A stretch of DNA of 64,000 bases from Elysia chlorotica (GCA_003991915.1 RQTK01000229.1:88849-152848); one strand, 5' to 3'. Positions 1-52,259 are shown, numbered from the stretch's first letter. Notes: generated by a model from the sequence alone, not told the origin. Program-made: numbers and translations.

Positions 1-13
1 ACGACTTTAAAGA

Positions 14-290
14 TTGACAAGTGAGCTACCTCAGTGGTTAAAGCATGCGACTTATAACTGGACACTCTCTGGATTGAATCCCCATCTGGCCGCTTTTTTA
101 AACTACAAAGTCTTCAGCTATGTGATACACGAATATTGGAAGAGTCTAAAGACTTACAATTTAACTTGCTGTCACACAGAGACAGTGCGGGGATTCTAAC
201 TCAGCTGATCACAAACTGACACCACCAATGGTCATTGACAGTAGAGGACGAAATCCGACAAAAAATTTGCCCGATGTTGGGCTACAAACT
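14..290. repeat. SINE fragments (tRNA-like head and conserved core)
   Basis: Positions 20-90 resemble a tRNA-like head on the plus strand (CCTCAGTGGTTAAAGC, then ATTGAATCCCC). Positions about 160-290 hold a minus-oriented core of the SINE family seen throughout this window (CACACAGAGACAG, then GATCACAAACTGACACC). Nothing else was recognised in 1-776. Confidence 0.55.
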
Positions 291-776
291 GAATATCTGA
301 TAACCAGTATTCTATTTTTACATCAAGCTAAATGCTGCCAAATACACAATTTTTAGCACTGATACAAACAGGCGTATTCCGAAGCCCTATACGTAGTGTT
401 TGGCAGCTATGGTGTAGTGATCAATTATAGCTTGCAAACTAAAGCATAGTAAAGACCACAAAAATAGCAAAGGTTGAATTTTACCAATGTCTACACCACT
501 CTCAACATTGGAGAGCATCCCTCTAGATCCCAGGTTGTATGTGCGCATTGTCTCTCGACTCTCTCCCGCCCTCAGCGACTGGATACACCCGTTCAGACCA
601 ATGTTGACACCAATCTTCTGGAAAGTTCTGAGAGTGATGGGTAGAAGAACAAGTCAGGTGTTGTTAAAGTGGTAGAGAAAGAAATATAGAGAGATAGTGA
701 TGGGGAGAGTTAAGGGTATTAGTATAGAGAAGAGTGTAAGAGATGGGATGAAAAGAGAGGGGTAGAAATATCATCA

Positions 777-1352
777 TCAAGTACCATGCCTCATAGCGTT
801 GGTGATCATGTCCCTCCATATCTCTCTTTCTCTGGTTAGTTTCATCATCTCTGTAACCTTTGATATTTGTAGCCACTCCTTCATCCCGTCTGCCATTTTT
901 TCTCTTTGCCTTCCTGGACTGCGTTTCCCATCAATCATTCCTGTTGTCACTAGATGTTCTAGTCCCTCTCTTCTCATCATGTGGCCAAAGAATGTTGTTT
1001 GCCTTTTCCTCACCTTGTTAATTATTGATGGTTTTGCTTGAGCTTCTTCTAAAACTTCTTTGTTTGATTTCTTTTCTGTCCAAGAGATGCGGAGCATTCG
1101 TCTTAAAAACCACATTTCTATTGCTTTCAGTTTCTTTTCTATCTGCTTTGACACCGTCCACGCCTCGCAACCATACATTAGAATAGGTTCTATGTAGCAC
1201 TGAAGGACCCTTTTTCTTGTTTGGATGGAGATGCGCTTATTTGTTAAGATGGTTTTCATGCGCTGGAAACTTGCCTTTGACTGCGCTATGCGAGATGATA
1301 TTTCGATATTTAAAGCGGTCACTTTGTTTGAAATATAAACAACCCCCAAAAT
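777..1352 (-). mobile_element. 5'-truncated non-LTR retrotransposon, reverse transcriptase C-terminal remnant
   Basis: An open minus-strand frame carries the RT thumb and C-terminal region typical of LINE endonuclease-reverse transcriptases: ISSRIAQSKASFQRM, VLQCYIEPILMYGCEAW, then WFLRRMLRISW. A C-terminal R-rich region (GHMMRREGLEH, SPGRQREKMADG) follows. The stop is at 777 and a short TGATGATGA tail follows, as in RTE-like elements. Endonuclease and RT catalytic regions are missing, so it is 5'-truncated and cannot move by itself. The insertion lies in the intron after exon 20. Confidence 0.8.
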
Positions 1353-1436
1353 AAGACCTAAAGAAAAACAAGAAAAGACAGATCCAAGATTGATAGAAAA
1401 AGAGAATAGAAATAGATAGAGAGGAGAGGAAAAAAA

Positions 1437-1445
<9 letters not shown>

Positions 1446-1513
<68 letters not shown>

Positions 1514-1524
1514 GAATAAAGAGA

Positions 1525-1568
<44 letters not shown>
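1446..1568. repeat. (AG)n microsatellite, interrupted
   Basis: A purine AG tract with short interruptions. On the gene's strand it reads as a long CT tract inside the intron after exon 20. Confidence 0.95.
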
Positions 1569-1574
<6 letters not shown>

Positions 1575-1781
1575 ACAGAGAAAGACACAGAGAGAGTGGG
1601 CAGAGAGATAGAGAGAGATGGAAAGATAGAGAGAGATAGAAACAGGGAGTGATATATGAGTGAAACAGAAATGATGGAAAGTAAGGGAAAAAGTTTTTGG
1701 GAATTGAACTCCATAAAATTAAAAAAAAAAACAACTCATAACTTCTGTTTCCCAACTGGCATCCTCTCACGGCAGACTTAC

Positions 1782-41534
<39,753 letters not shown>

Positions 41535-42168
41535 CTGGGGGAAACACATAGCACCCGGTCACAGTACACACGCCCGTGTGGAATGGAGAAGAAGTGAGGA
41601 GGACGCACAGGGCTAGGAGGATGGACACGGAGGAGTGGGCGTTGGATGAGTAGAAGAGGGGGGATGAAGAGGGAGATGGGCCTGGGGTTATGGACGCTCT
41701 GGAAGGATGTCTGGCCTGGTTTAAGGTTGAGTGTGATGAAGGGTGTTCTTTACGGGAGGACGAGGTCACCGTTGGTATAACGGTTTGCGGGTGGCTAGTT
41801 TGGTCAGAGGCGACGGAGAAGTGCTCGTGTTGACAAGAAACTGAAGATCCTGTGCAAGGCGCAGTAGTTACAGAGGGCGATTCCTCGTCATGTTGAGTCT
41901 TGCATCCCAAGGTAGCTTTGGCTTGAAATGTTTTTAAGGATCCGAATTGTTTACTAATAGTCCGACTCTCAGAAAATCCATCTGATTCTGAGTCTGGAAC
42001 TAACGTGCGTGAATAGATACTATCCGACTTAGGAGACGTTTGGCGTGAGGCACACAGTCTCCCCAAACACTGTTCATTCTTCTCGGCTTTGAGCTGGGAG
42101 GTTAGCCTCTCTCCCAACGTAGGTCGCAAAGAACTACACCAGTTTGATAGAGAATCTGCAGAGAGCAT
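41535..42168 (-). CDS. Possible 5' coding extension with signal-anchor-like segment
   Basis: The frame of exon 1 continues open upstream for more than 200 codons. The first ATG is at 42168 (an apparent longer start at 42204 is a GTG). The product is Ser/Thr/Pro-rich and polar, then has a hydrophobic stretch (SVSILLALCVLLTSS) about 25 residues before the Kazal module, with no methionine close before it. It would therefore act as a type II signal anchor rather than a cleaved signal peptide. Vertebrate transmembrane agrin has a similar layout, with a short cytoplasmic N-terminus and then an anchor before the Kazal repeats. Two alternatives exist: it is intron, because a good acceptor lies at 41535, or the exon starts at 42155 after CTCTCTGCAG, which is also phase 1. 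The composition does not decide between them. Confidence 0.35.
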
Positions 42169-42239
42169 GTTCGCACTGCAGCACGTATCCTGACACTCCC
42201 TCACAGTGCAGCACGAATGATAAGACTATAGTAATATAT

Positions 42240-43110
42240 CGTTAATCAAAATTAAGCACTCATCATCAGTTTAAATCAACTATAATTACACTGTAGCTCG
42301 TATCGTCTGTGTAGGCACGTGCGTCATACTGGAACACACATGGTGACACAGTCTAAAGAGTTTAAGTGTGTCACTAAATGATTTCCTTTCAAGTGTGCTT
42401 TAGTCAAACTTATACCAGGGGCTCGTCACCTGATGGAAAGACGAGTATTTACATAGGCGTTAGTAACTGTTGCACAAATTAAAAAAAAAAATAACGTTGA
42501 AGTTACTATATGTATACATACTTATATTAAACACCACTAGATTTAATAACGGGAGAAAAATAATGATAGTGAAACTCTTAGAATATTGGCTATGTGTTGT
42601 TTACAAAAGCATCATCTTTATGATATAAAGGGATGTAATCACTTGACGCATTTCCCGAGTTGCACAAATTCAATCAGCTGGCTCAATTTATTGTTAAATG
42701 TCATTCGTTTTAGTATCTCATTTTACAGCTTCTTTTTCATGTAAAAAACCAGCAGGCAGAAATGTTACAATTAAGAAAGGCGAGTATATTGGGTGTCGGA
42801 TGGACAGACATATTTACACAAATTCCGTGTTTACGTTTGTCTTATGCGTCTAGACGTACCCATATCACATTTCGAGGTGAACACCATTAAAAAGATCTCC
42901 GTGTAAATATACATCATTTTTCATTTATGATAAGAACAACATAAACATTTTCTAAAAAAAAACAGAACAAACCCCATGTATTTAAAAGGCAATATAAATA
43001 AGTTCCCACGAAGTTAACAAGAGATTGTTCTTTTCAATGGGCTCGATCTAATACCTCATTACGCAACCACTTGTAATCTTGAACTTTTTGAATTGCGGCA
43101 ACTATTCCTA
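42240..43110. other. Non-coding stretch 5' of exon 1
   Basis: AT-rich, with no TATA/Inr arrangement I would trust as a promoter and no repeat family apart from poly-A runs. Confidence 0.5.
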
Positions 43111-43119
43111 TACATAGGG

Positions 43120-43200
43120 CATTGGTGGGGAGTCGAACCTCATAGCTCCTGTTTGACTGTCTATCACTCTATCAACTGAGTCACTGTGCTGTCTGGTTGT
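43120..43200 (-). repeat. tRNA-like SINE head
   Basis: On the minus strand it reads GTGACTCAGTTGATAGAGTG (box A-like), then GAGGTTCGACTCCCCACC (a good box B). The ends do not pair as an acceptor stem, so this is not a functional tRNA gene. Confidence 0.6.
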
Positions 43201-43289
43201 ATCGCGGATCGATTCGTCTTTGGGCCACTCTCAGCACTCAATCTGTTGATTAGATTTGGTTTTGGATTTTGTTTTTGTTCTTTCTTAAC

Positions 43290-43530
43290 GTCTAACGTTG
43301 GCGCTATATAGGCTATAGTGTAGACGGTTGGCAAGACTAACGCCTGAGAAGTTAACATGCTACCGCACACAGACCTTGCGGGGATACCATGGCTATGTCT
43401 CAGCCGATTACATTGAACTGACACTGACTCAATCAGTAGGGAAGGAAGTCACCAGAGTGGACCTCGAGCCACGGACCCCTTGCATCAAAAGCCGCTGTTC
43501 TACCCCAGGGCTACCGCGTCACAGGGGATG
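43290..43530 (-). repeat. SINE, full length, minus orientation
   Basis: It runs from the tail (GCTATATAGGCTATAGTGTA) through the core (GCTACCGCACACAGACC, GATTACATTGAACTGACAC) to the head (GTTCTACCCCAGGGCTACCG). Confidence 0.85.
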
Positions 43531-43655
43531 AGATCAACTACTCTCAAAGGAACGTACCAAAGGTATTATTTTTGTTTCCGCGTTATTTAATTCATTTCGC
43601 ACAAAAAATAATCGTATAAATCAAAGAAAATTGGTAGAGCATCCCATCCCTTTTA
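43480..43655 (-). repeat. Inverted copy of the 31.7-kb palindrome loop
   Basis: The SINE head and about 135 bp beyond it (ATCGTATAAATCAAAGAAAA, GGTAGAGCATCCCATCCC) match, in reverse complement, the loop at 31703-31900. The dispersed unit is therefore larger than the SINE. Confidence 0.8.
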
Positions 43656-44046
43656 TAAAGACGCTATTCTGGTATAGACCGAACTTTTACAGAGAGAAAG
43701 TTAAAAAAACAAAACAAAAACAAAAACCAATAACAACAAAGAAGAAGAAGAACAACAACAACAAAACAATCATTAACTTAAAAATTGAGAAGAAAAGATG
43801 AAGCTGTCAATTCTCTCGATCCCATCTAATAATCTGTCCAGCACCGACAAGGAAACTAACGTCATTAACTGGCGGTCGATCGCTTTCTCTCTCTGTGTGT
43901 GCGTCCGACTCGCTCTCTAGATCATTCTAGTCGATCTGCCAACGAGAGCCCGACTCCAGCCGACTGTTACCGCTGCCGTCAACGGTTAGATGGACACAAT
44001 GCCTTACTGAATTTCCTCCCCTGTCGCTGAGATCTAGGTCGATCCG

Positions 44047-44432
44047 ACAGATTGAGGAAGTGATTCCTTTAAGACTTCCGGTCTTGCGCGATAGAATCTC
44101 ATTTGAGAGTTACCGGGAAGTTCTTATATCGTTTTCAGAGTTTTGGAGCGAATTCAAGACGGGTAAATGTAGCTGTAACTCGAAATGTGAATACATATTG
44201 GTGGACATATGCGGGTGTTCTGTGTGTGAGTTAGTGAGTGAGTAAGCGAGTGTGTGTTATGAAAAGCGAAGAAATATTCACTTGATATTCACATTTCGAG
44301 TTACAGCTACATTTACCCGTCTTGAATTCGCTCCAAAACTCTGAAAACGATATAAGAACTTCCCGGTAACTCTCAAATGAGATTCTATCGCGCAAGACCG
44401 GAAGTCTTAAAGGAATCACTTCCTCAATCTGT
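44047..44432. repeat. Perfect inverted repeat, 147-bp arms
   Basis: Arms 44047-44193 and 44286-44432 read as exact reverse complements by eye, with a 92-bp GT-rich loop. The arm begins ACAGATTGAGGAAGTGATTC. No transposase frame is present. It could be a foldback/MITE-like element or an assembly artefact. Confidence 0.9.
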
Positions 44433-47400
44433 ATCAAAAATATTCTTATCCACCAATTTTCCCAAACAACTCTGACTCTCAACATGTCACGGATATACTT
44501 TTACGGTAATGACAAAGACCAATATGGCACCTTAATTAAACACTGCGATACATGCAAAATATGCTGACAAAAAGAAAGGAAAAAAACTGCAGGCCTCTCA
44601 ATTGAAACAAAAAAGAACAACTAATGAATATCGCTTCGGGACATTGCGAGAAAAGCCCCGTCTTAAATATCGATATCATGCACCCATTGAACCTCATTTT
44701 TACAAACAGCACGCGATAGATAGATATACAGGGCCTGGGCGTTCTACCTATTTGATAGTAATTACTGTGGCTACAGCTCTCACCAAGTCACTCGTATTGA
44801 TGAGAGGAAAAAAAGGCTTTTTGGAGTTTGGTCTAATTGCTCCCTTGGGAAATCCGGGGTTCACATTGTCACGGAATATGTGTGGGCCGACCATCGGAAA
44901 AAGATTAAGTACGACTAGAAAAGTGTCATGGTTTGAATAATGGATCCGTGGCGAGTCTGCCCATTGCTGTCTAGTTGTTATAGAGGGACATGGTCTGCCG
45001 GATGCTGCGGTGATAAGAATCACAGCCTTGGAAACTCAGTGGATTTGTCAGTCTGGGTTACAAAAAGCTTAGGATAAATGTTTGAAGGGGACACAGTTTA
45101 AGCTTTGTATACTACGGGTTTAAGAGACATCTGTTTATCTTCTTTTAAGTATTGTTCGTTTAAAGATTAATATTGAGTATGATTATGGGTTTAGAAAACC
45201 TGTGTTTTTGTTTCTTAAAATATTCTTACGTTTAAAAGTTAACACTGAGTTCGACTTTTCCCTGATCTGTTAACATGATCAATAACATTTGTTGACTTTC
45301 ATATAGCACTGTTTTGTTACTTAAATGATATAGTTTACCTTCATAATGCATGCGGAAGGTATTGTGTATAACCGTGAGTCTTATATTATTATACTTTGTG
45401 CTCTACCTACGGACATTCTAATTTTTTTAGTTCTTTAGGTTGCATATTTTGTTTTTGTGTTGTATATCTGGGAATTCTAGATTTTACTAAATAATTCAAG
45501 TCTTTAAATTTTACCTGAAAAATATTGAAATATCGAAGTCTTCTTATTAAGCATTCAAGTCTTTAAATTTCACCCGAAAAATATCAAAACAGCGACGCCT
45601 TCCATATCATTTCCTCAGAACCCTCAAGACACAAAGATCTGTTTATTAAAATTCTCTTAGAACTAAAGCCTGGATTTGTTATCCAATGGTTCCCTTTATA
45701 GTTGTCTAAGGACAGGCCGCGAGCCGCCAACACCAGGGAATGGATTTTCTCCTGAAGATGACTTTCCAAATAAGGACAGGAATTATCCCAGCGTGAAATC
45801 CATCTGTGAATAATGTATGAGCTTTTGATGTTTTGGACTGGGTGTACAGACATTTTTATATTATTGCGCAAGACACGACTCTTTCGTCAGTTCAGCTGTA
45901 AATCGACCTATCTGTTTGTTTGCTGCTTTTTCAGAGATACGTTGTCTCGTAGTTGTATGTCCCCTATGGTAAAAGGACGGTCTAAAGGACGGGTTCTAAG
46001 ACTAACGTCTGACAATTTTAAACGCTGCAACTGCTGCCACTTCTTCCAATCTTTTATTTCACTTTTTTTTTACGAAGCCTTCCATCTTAAATTCTCCATA
46101 TTTAAATAGAACTCATTTTACGTCCCATTATAGTACACCATTGCCATCCGAGCCCATGGACTTTTTTCGTACAATGCTGGTTTCTTAGCATCTGTAGTCC
46201 GTAACTAGGCTTCATTACTGACGGGTCCCAAAACTAATGCCTGACAATTTCATTGTCATACAAAGACAGTCACAGAGCAGAACTGCCACAGGGTCATTTT
46301 TATGACGTTTTACCCATAATCTAATTTCATGTGACGCTATAGTCCCTGCTCTAATTATGGCCGTGATGACGTTTTCTCTACAAAATTGTACCGGGCGGGG
46401 GCGACTTGAGGTCAACCAAAAAGGACGCGACCATCTAGAGGGTGTGAATCCTACTACAAACGATGTATAGAGGATGCGACCACCTAGAGGGGTGTTAGCT
46501 TCGCCCTATCCGCCATTTCCCGGACGACCTGCTGTGAATAATGTATCAAGCTGGAGTAGGGCTCAGGGGGAGACCACTGTCAAAGTCTTATCAAATTTCT
46601 CACCTCATCGCCTGGTGGGGACACGGGCAAATTTTCAGGGGACTTCACACTTTGTCTCTCACTTTTGGGGGAAATGCCCTGCTCTATCTTTTTGTGGAGA
46701 CTCAAAATTTACTAGAATTTTACATTGTCTGGTTTTATTTCGCACTTTTAAAATGTATGAAAGAAAATTTATATGACTTTTAGAGAATAAATCTATTTCG
46801 CTTTGGATTTGATCATGACTTTGGCAATGTAACGATCAGTTTGCTCACGGTTGTCATAAAGAAGTCATTATTTTCAAAAAATATTATCTCCGAGGAGCGG
46901 ACTTTCAGAATTCTTGATAAATGATGCAAGGTGAGAATTATGACCATACGCTCATAACATATCTCATCAAATTACATTGTTTTAGAACTCCGCACTTTGA
47001 CTTTAACTTTTTCAGTGAGACTCAACTTCAATCATACTCAATGATGTTTGACAAAAAAAGTTATTAAAAAACCAGAAATTCCAAAGGCCTCATGATTATA
47101 TCAGCTTCACTTTAGATAAATTAGGGGGAGAATCAATGTCACAAACTACTATTTTGTAATAAAAAAAATTGTGATAGTTTTGGAAAGGATTATCTTACTG
47201 AAGTCAGGATTTTTTTTCCACAATACATGTCAATTTGACAGTACGTATTGTCTACCTCTTACACCATGAAAGAAAAATCACGTGCAGCGAAAAAGATAAA
47301 CCAACATGAATCTAAAGGGCATCTGCCTTTGCTTAAAGATCTAAAGAAACCTCATCTAAGACGAGTTTTGTTGACGATCAAAAATAACAAAAGGAAGTTT

Positions 47401-47500
47401 GAAATAATTTCTGTTCAATTTGTTCTGCTTAAAAAAACAGTATCCATGAATAATAATCAATAGAAATAGTAAAAAATTGTTTAATGATAACTGCAACAAC
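44433..47500. other. Non-coding stretch with SINE scraps
   Basis: SINE core fragments lie near 45980-46025 and 46215-46290 (GACGGGTCCCAAAACTAATG). A short direct repeat, ATGCGACCACCTAGAGG/ACGCGACCATCTAGAGG, occurs near 46424 and 46475. No protein family was recognised. Confidence 0.5.
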
Positions 47501-47506
47501 AAAAAC

Positions 47507-47595
<89 letters not shown>

Positions 47596-47617
47596 AAAAC
47601 AACAACAACAACAACAA
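47507..47617. repeat. (AAC)n microsatellite
   Basis: An AAC/ACC run with minor interruptions. Confidence 0.95.
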
Positions 47618-48149
47618 TGAAAATAGTAGAAAAAACTATCAAGTGAAAAGAGAAGAAGGGTGGTCAAATATAGAGGAGAAACATTCGAAAAGAGATGGAA
47701 AAGCAAAATTCAGTGGGGCAAAAGTAAAAGTTGCAAAATACAAAAGTAACTGATGCAGAAGAAAACCGAACACAACGATAAATGAAAAAAAAACAACCTA
47801 AAGCCAGGAATGAAAAATATTTGCAAGCCCTGAGGCCAAAATCCACTCAGACAAGTTCTCAACGTTATTGTACAGTCCATTGGCCCCGTCGGCTGGATCA
47901 ATAATAGAATAACATACGCGATAACCCGTCAGTGGACCAATCAGCTAATGAAATACAAGAGCTAAACAATCACAAACACGTTCGGGGTTTTCCCCGAAAT
48001 TTTACTTAAGTTTTTTATGCTTGCTCGGGCAAAATATTTTTTGTGCTTGATTAGATTAGATCTCTTAGGGTCATCAACGTTGATTGGATGTGGGCTCGGT
48101 CGTTTTCGATTTTCGGTTTTTGTTTCTTTCCGATGTAAAATCTTTAACT

Positions 48150-48267
48150 ATTTGCATTTTCTCTCACCCTGTCTCTGTCTCTCTCTTTCTCTGTATCTCT
48201 TTCTGTCTGCCTCTCTCTATGTATCACTCACTCACTGCCTGTGTTTCTTCTGTCCCCTTCTTCTCTC

Positions 48268-48353
<86 letters not shown>

Positions 48354-48430
48354 ACCCTGTCTCTGTCTCTCTCTTTCTCTGTATCTCTTTCTGTCTGCCT
48401 CTCTCTATGTATCACTCACTCACTGCCAGT
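48150..48430. repeat. (CT)n tract flanked by a direct repeat
   Basis: A pure CT run (48273-48346) lies between two copies of an about 80-bp segment (TCTCACCCTGTCTCTGTCTC to ATGTATCACTCACTCACTGC) at 48160 and 48350. Confidence 0.92.
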
Positions 48431-48695
48431 CTTTCTCTTTCTTCGTCCCCGTCTCTCCGTCTGACTCTCTATTACGCACACACACAGTCCGGCTCTTTAT
48501 TAATTTATCTCTTTTTTTCCCGACTCAATTTATCCCAACCATTTCTGTTTTCTACTCTTGCCTTTCTGTCACCTTTTCTGAACCTTTTTCTCACTTTCAA
48601 TCTATCTAATTATTCTAATTATCTTTCTCCATACTTTCACACTTTTTTCTCACATCTTTTCCTTCTGTATGTTTCAGTGTGCCTGTCTTAAACAA

Positions 48696-49092
48696 CATTG
48701 GAGTATCAAACCTTAAACCTAAAACGTCCTACATATGAGCCCAGCTAACTATCAACAACATTGCAGTATCAAACCGTAAACCTAAAACCTCCTACATAAT
48801 AAGCCATTTATAGAACGTCAAACCTCCTACATATTAGCTCAGTAAATATCACCAACATTGGAGTACCAAACCTTAAACCTAAAACCTCCTACATAAAAAG
48901 CCATTTATAGAACGCCAAACCTCCTACATATGAGCCCAGCTAACTATAAAAAACATTGCAGTATCAAATCTTAAACCTAAAACGTCCTACATTTATGAGC
49001 CCAGTTAACTATCAACAACATTGCATGCAGTGTCAAACCTTAAACCTAAAAACTCCTACTGTACATATAAGCCATTTATAGAACGTCAAACC
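48696..49092. repeat. Minisatellite of about 65-bp units in higher-order pairs
   Basis: Repeated CAAACCTTAAACCTAAAACC, CTCCTACATA and ACATTGCAGTATC elements. Units alternate between GAGCCCAGCTAACTATCAAC and AGCCATTTATAGAACGTCAA types, giving a higher-order period near 125-130 bp. Confidence 0.85.
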
Positions 49093-49879
49093 GTTAAAAA
49101 AAAAACGTTCAATATACGTCGTATTTTTTACTACGTAAAAGCGTCACTGAATACAAAGCAATTAAAAAAACAAACAGACCGCATTTTGAATTCAGCGATG
49201 TTGAAAATGTACGAATAACACCACTCTTCAATTTCCGAATAAAACCCGTCATGACGATTGAAAATACCTCCGTGACGAAAGAGGTTAAGTTAACCTATGG
49301 CTCTTCATAAAGAGTCACTGTATACTCAGGGAAATCAGCCTTCATCATTCTCCTGCTTTATCCTCAACATCTTCACTGGGGGGAATTATTCAAAGGACAT
49401 ATCGAGCTCCATCTTTGGCTGCACGTGAAAGCCACAAAAACATCCAGAAATCTTTTTCGTTCTAGGGCTTTCCAAGTCTCTCACAAAAAAACCCAACAAA
49501 AACAGACGGCTTTGTAAGTAAAGAAAAGACTGATCATTTTTGGTCCCACTCAATTTTCTTACATCGATCTTACCATGTTCTATGTGTTTAGAGGGGAATG
49601 ATTGCGTAGCAGAGCAAAAATATAACGTTAAAAAATCTTGAAAAAAATAAGAGAAGAAAGCCTGCGTTGTATTTTTACGAAAATAGTCAAACTGTTAATG
49701 TTATTCTTTTATTGATTTGAGAACTGAACTATTCTGGCTGCCAGTCCAGTTAAATGCATCCCCCCCCCTCTCTCCCGGGTTAGCGACTGAAATATCTTAA
49801 AAACCGTATAATTGCCCCCCTCCCCCTCCCCCGCTCAACCACCACTACCCACCTCCCCCCCCTCCCTTTTCACCCCTCT

Positions 49880-49883
49880 CTCT

Positions 49884-49932
<49 letters not shown>
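49880..49932. repeat. (CT)n microsatellite
   Basis: A CT run in a pyrimidine-rich neighbourhood. Confidence 0.95.
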
Positions 49933-49936
<4 letters not shown>

Positions 49937-50519
49937 TTCCTTTCAACATCTCTCTCCCCATTTTCTCCCTTTTATCCGTTCTGTTTGTTTCTTCCACAAC
50001 TTCTTTATCGGTTTCTCTTTCGTACTCTATGGCACACCAATCCTCTCTCTTGGTATCTCTTTAATGTCTCTTGCACCTCCCCCTTTCTCTCTCCTCCTCC
50101 TCTCTCTCTCTCCTCCCTGTCTCTGAACGACTGAAGTGCTCTATAAGTCACTCACCAAGGGACTCTCAATGTTTATGGGGAACGCTCACTCTCTCTTGAC
50201 ATGCACTGATTCATCTTGTGTGCTGAAAGACCAGTCGATACATCCCTCTCGCTATAGCAAGAGCCCCGTACATCACTCTTTTCATAGGAGATCAAAGCAA
50301 GAGTAAGCAAACACGGGCTCAGCTCAAAGAAAACAGGATATCAATGGATAAGGAAACAGGAGATACATACAACATCAAGAGAGATATTACGATTATTATT
50401 GTAAGAGCAAAGAAACGGGAAAATCTTCCTAATATAATCGTAGAAGTTCCGAATTTCGCAGCGCTATGAGGTCCTGCAAAAAGTGATAAGTATTCAGTAC
50501 GGCGTGTGAGCATGGACTT

Positions 50520-50785
50520 AATTGAGTCAAATTAAGTTGAGTTGGTTTAATGTCCAACGTCAGCGCGATATAGATTATATTGTGGACGGGCCACAAGACA
50601 GACGTCTAACTATTTTATGTGGTGCCACAAACGAGACAGGGCGTGGATACCACCACTCCTGTTTCAGCCGGTCACAATAAACGGACACCGACCCAACCAG
50701 TAGGGAGCGAAATCGCCAGGGCTCGAACCACGGACCTCCTGCGTCGGAAGCTGATGTTCTACCCCAGGGTTAGCGCGCCCCCTTG
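50520..50785 (-). repeat. SINE, full length, minus orientation
   Basis: It runs from the tail (AAGTTGAGTTGGTTTAATGT) through the core (GTGGTGCCACAAACGAGACAG, TTCAGCCGGTCACAATAA) to the head (GGGCTCGAACCACGGACC, TTCTACCCCAGGGTTAGCGC). Confidence 0.88.
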
Positions 50786-51516
50786 GAGTAAATTGAAAAG
50801 GGCTACGCTCTATAGTAAAAATGTGCGGCGGTAAACAAACAGCAATGTTTACACGATCATAGAGTGTATGAGAGAGCGTGTAAACAATAATGTAATTTAT
50901 ATTGATCGGTCGAAATGAACTAGAGAAAGAACATGGCCATACTCATTTTTATGAGCCAGATAAATCTATGGAAACAGAGCGAATGATAGATACATGAGGG
51001 AGTATTTGCTAGATATGGGACAATGTATTATACATATAGACCCACAGAGAAGCAATTGGAAATTCCCAAGAATACGAGAGGAATCGACGTCTATGGAAAT
51101 ACGGGGCGCTTTTCCTATAAATCCAGAGGAGAGTGACTGTTATGGATATACAAAGCAATATTTGGAAGGTTCCCTAGAATCTGATGGTAAAATTATGATC
51201 TTTGTCGACATACAGAGAAATGTATTATAGTAGATGTCCTGAATTCGAAGAAAAAGTGACCAGAGAAATATTTTGAGGGTTCCAAATTACGTCATTCAGA
51301 CCTACATGGAGATACAACGCAATATTAAAAAGGCTCCCGAGAATCCAAGAGAAAGTGACGATGGTGAGACACGCATAACATAATTATTTGGTGGGTCCCA
51401 CAGATTCAGAAGAACTGTTGAAAAACCTGCCATTAGATGACTATCACTAGTATCAGAAACAGAGCCTTGGGCAGATCGATAAAACTATGCCATGAATCTG
51501 GGATAATGAGGAGACA

Positions 51517-51520
<4 letters not shown>

Positions 51521-51557
<37 letters not shown>

Positions 51558-51561
51558 GGAA

Positions 51562-51593
<32 letters not shown>

Positions 51594-51600
51594 CGATTGA
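51521..51600. repeat. (AG)n microsatellite
   Basis: An interrupted AG run within a longer purine-rich stretch to 51790. Confidence 0.95.
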
Positions 51601-52259
51601 GAGAGAGGGAAGGAAAGGGAGATAGAGAAAGGGAGGAGTGGGGGAGTATGGAAGAGATAAAGAGATAGAAAGAGGAGGGTGAGGGAGAGAGAGAGGGGGG
51701 GGGGCATGGAAAGACAATTAAAACATAGTCAGAGAGAAAGAAAGAGAAACAGATAGACACAGAGAGGTACAGAGAAAAAATAGAGCGAAACCCTAATGAG
51801 GAGGCATAAAAGGACATAAACGAAAGCTGAGCAGGCGGAAGGGTGCTTGGACAAAAAACAACACCAAAACACCGTTGAAAAAGATTATGTAGCCTATGTA
51901 AGTAACAATCGGCACCCGTTTTATAAACTAGATTATACATAGTTTCCGTATTCAAATGTTAAACTACAATCAATGCTCCACACTTGATAAAGACTCGCCT
52001 CGTCTCTTAGTGGTAAAGATATAATTACTAAATTCTCTGGTTTTGCGATGGGGATCTCTGAAAGCTTTTAAAGTTGGTCTGGAGTACATGATTGTCCCTT
52101 AGAGCTGGTCGATTAAGCACCTCCGATACAACTGGCGACCTTTTGTGAGGCTGTCTCCATCGACATTAGAGACTTTGCGATACAATCTCCCATGACGGAT
52201 TGCGTAATCAAGCCCGTTGGCAATGGCCGTTTCTGATTGCACATTGGCTCAGTCAGTCT

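Noticed and set aside
42169-42204. Start of the exon 1 frame at 42204
   Set aside because: The codon there is GTG. The first ATG is at 42168.
43120-43200. Possible tRNA gene
   Set aside because: Box B is good, but the ends do not form an acceptor stem and the context is SINE-like.
47248-47463. Lys-rich 71-codon frame
   Set aside because: Composition follows AT-rich DNA; no domain, promoter or splice support.
48696-49092. CRISPR-like array
   Set aside because: Repeat and spacer are not distinct; this is a eukaryotic minisatellite with diverged units.
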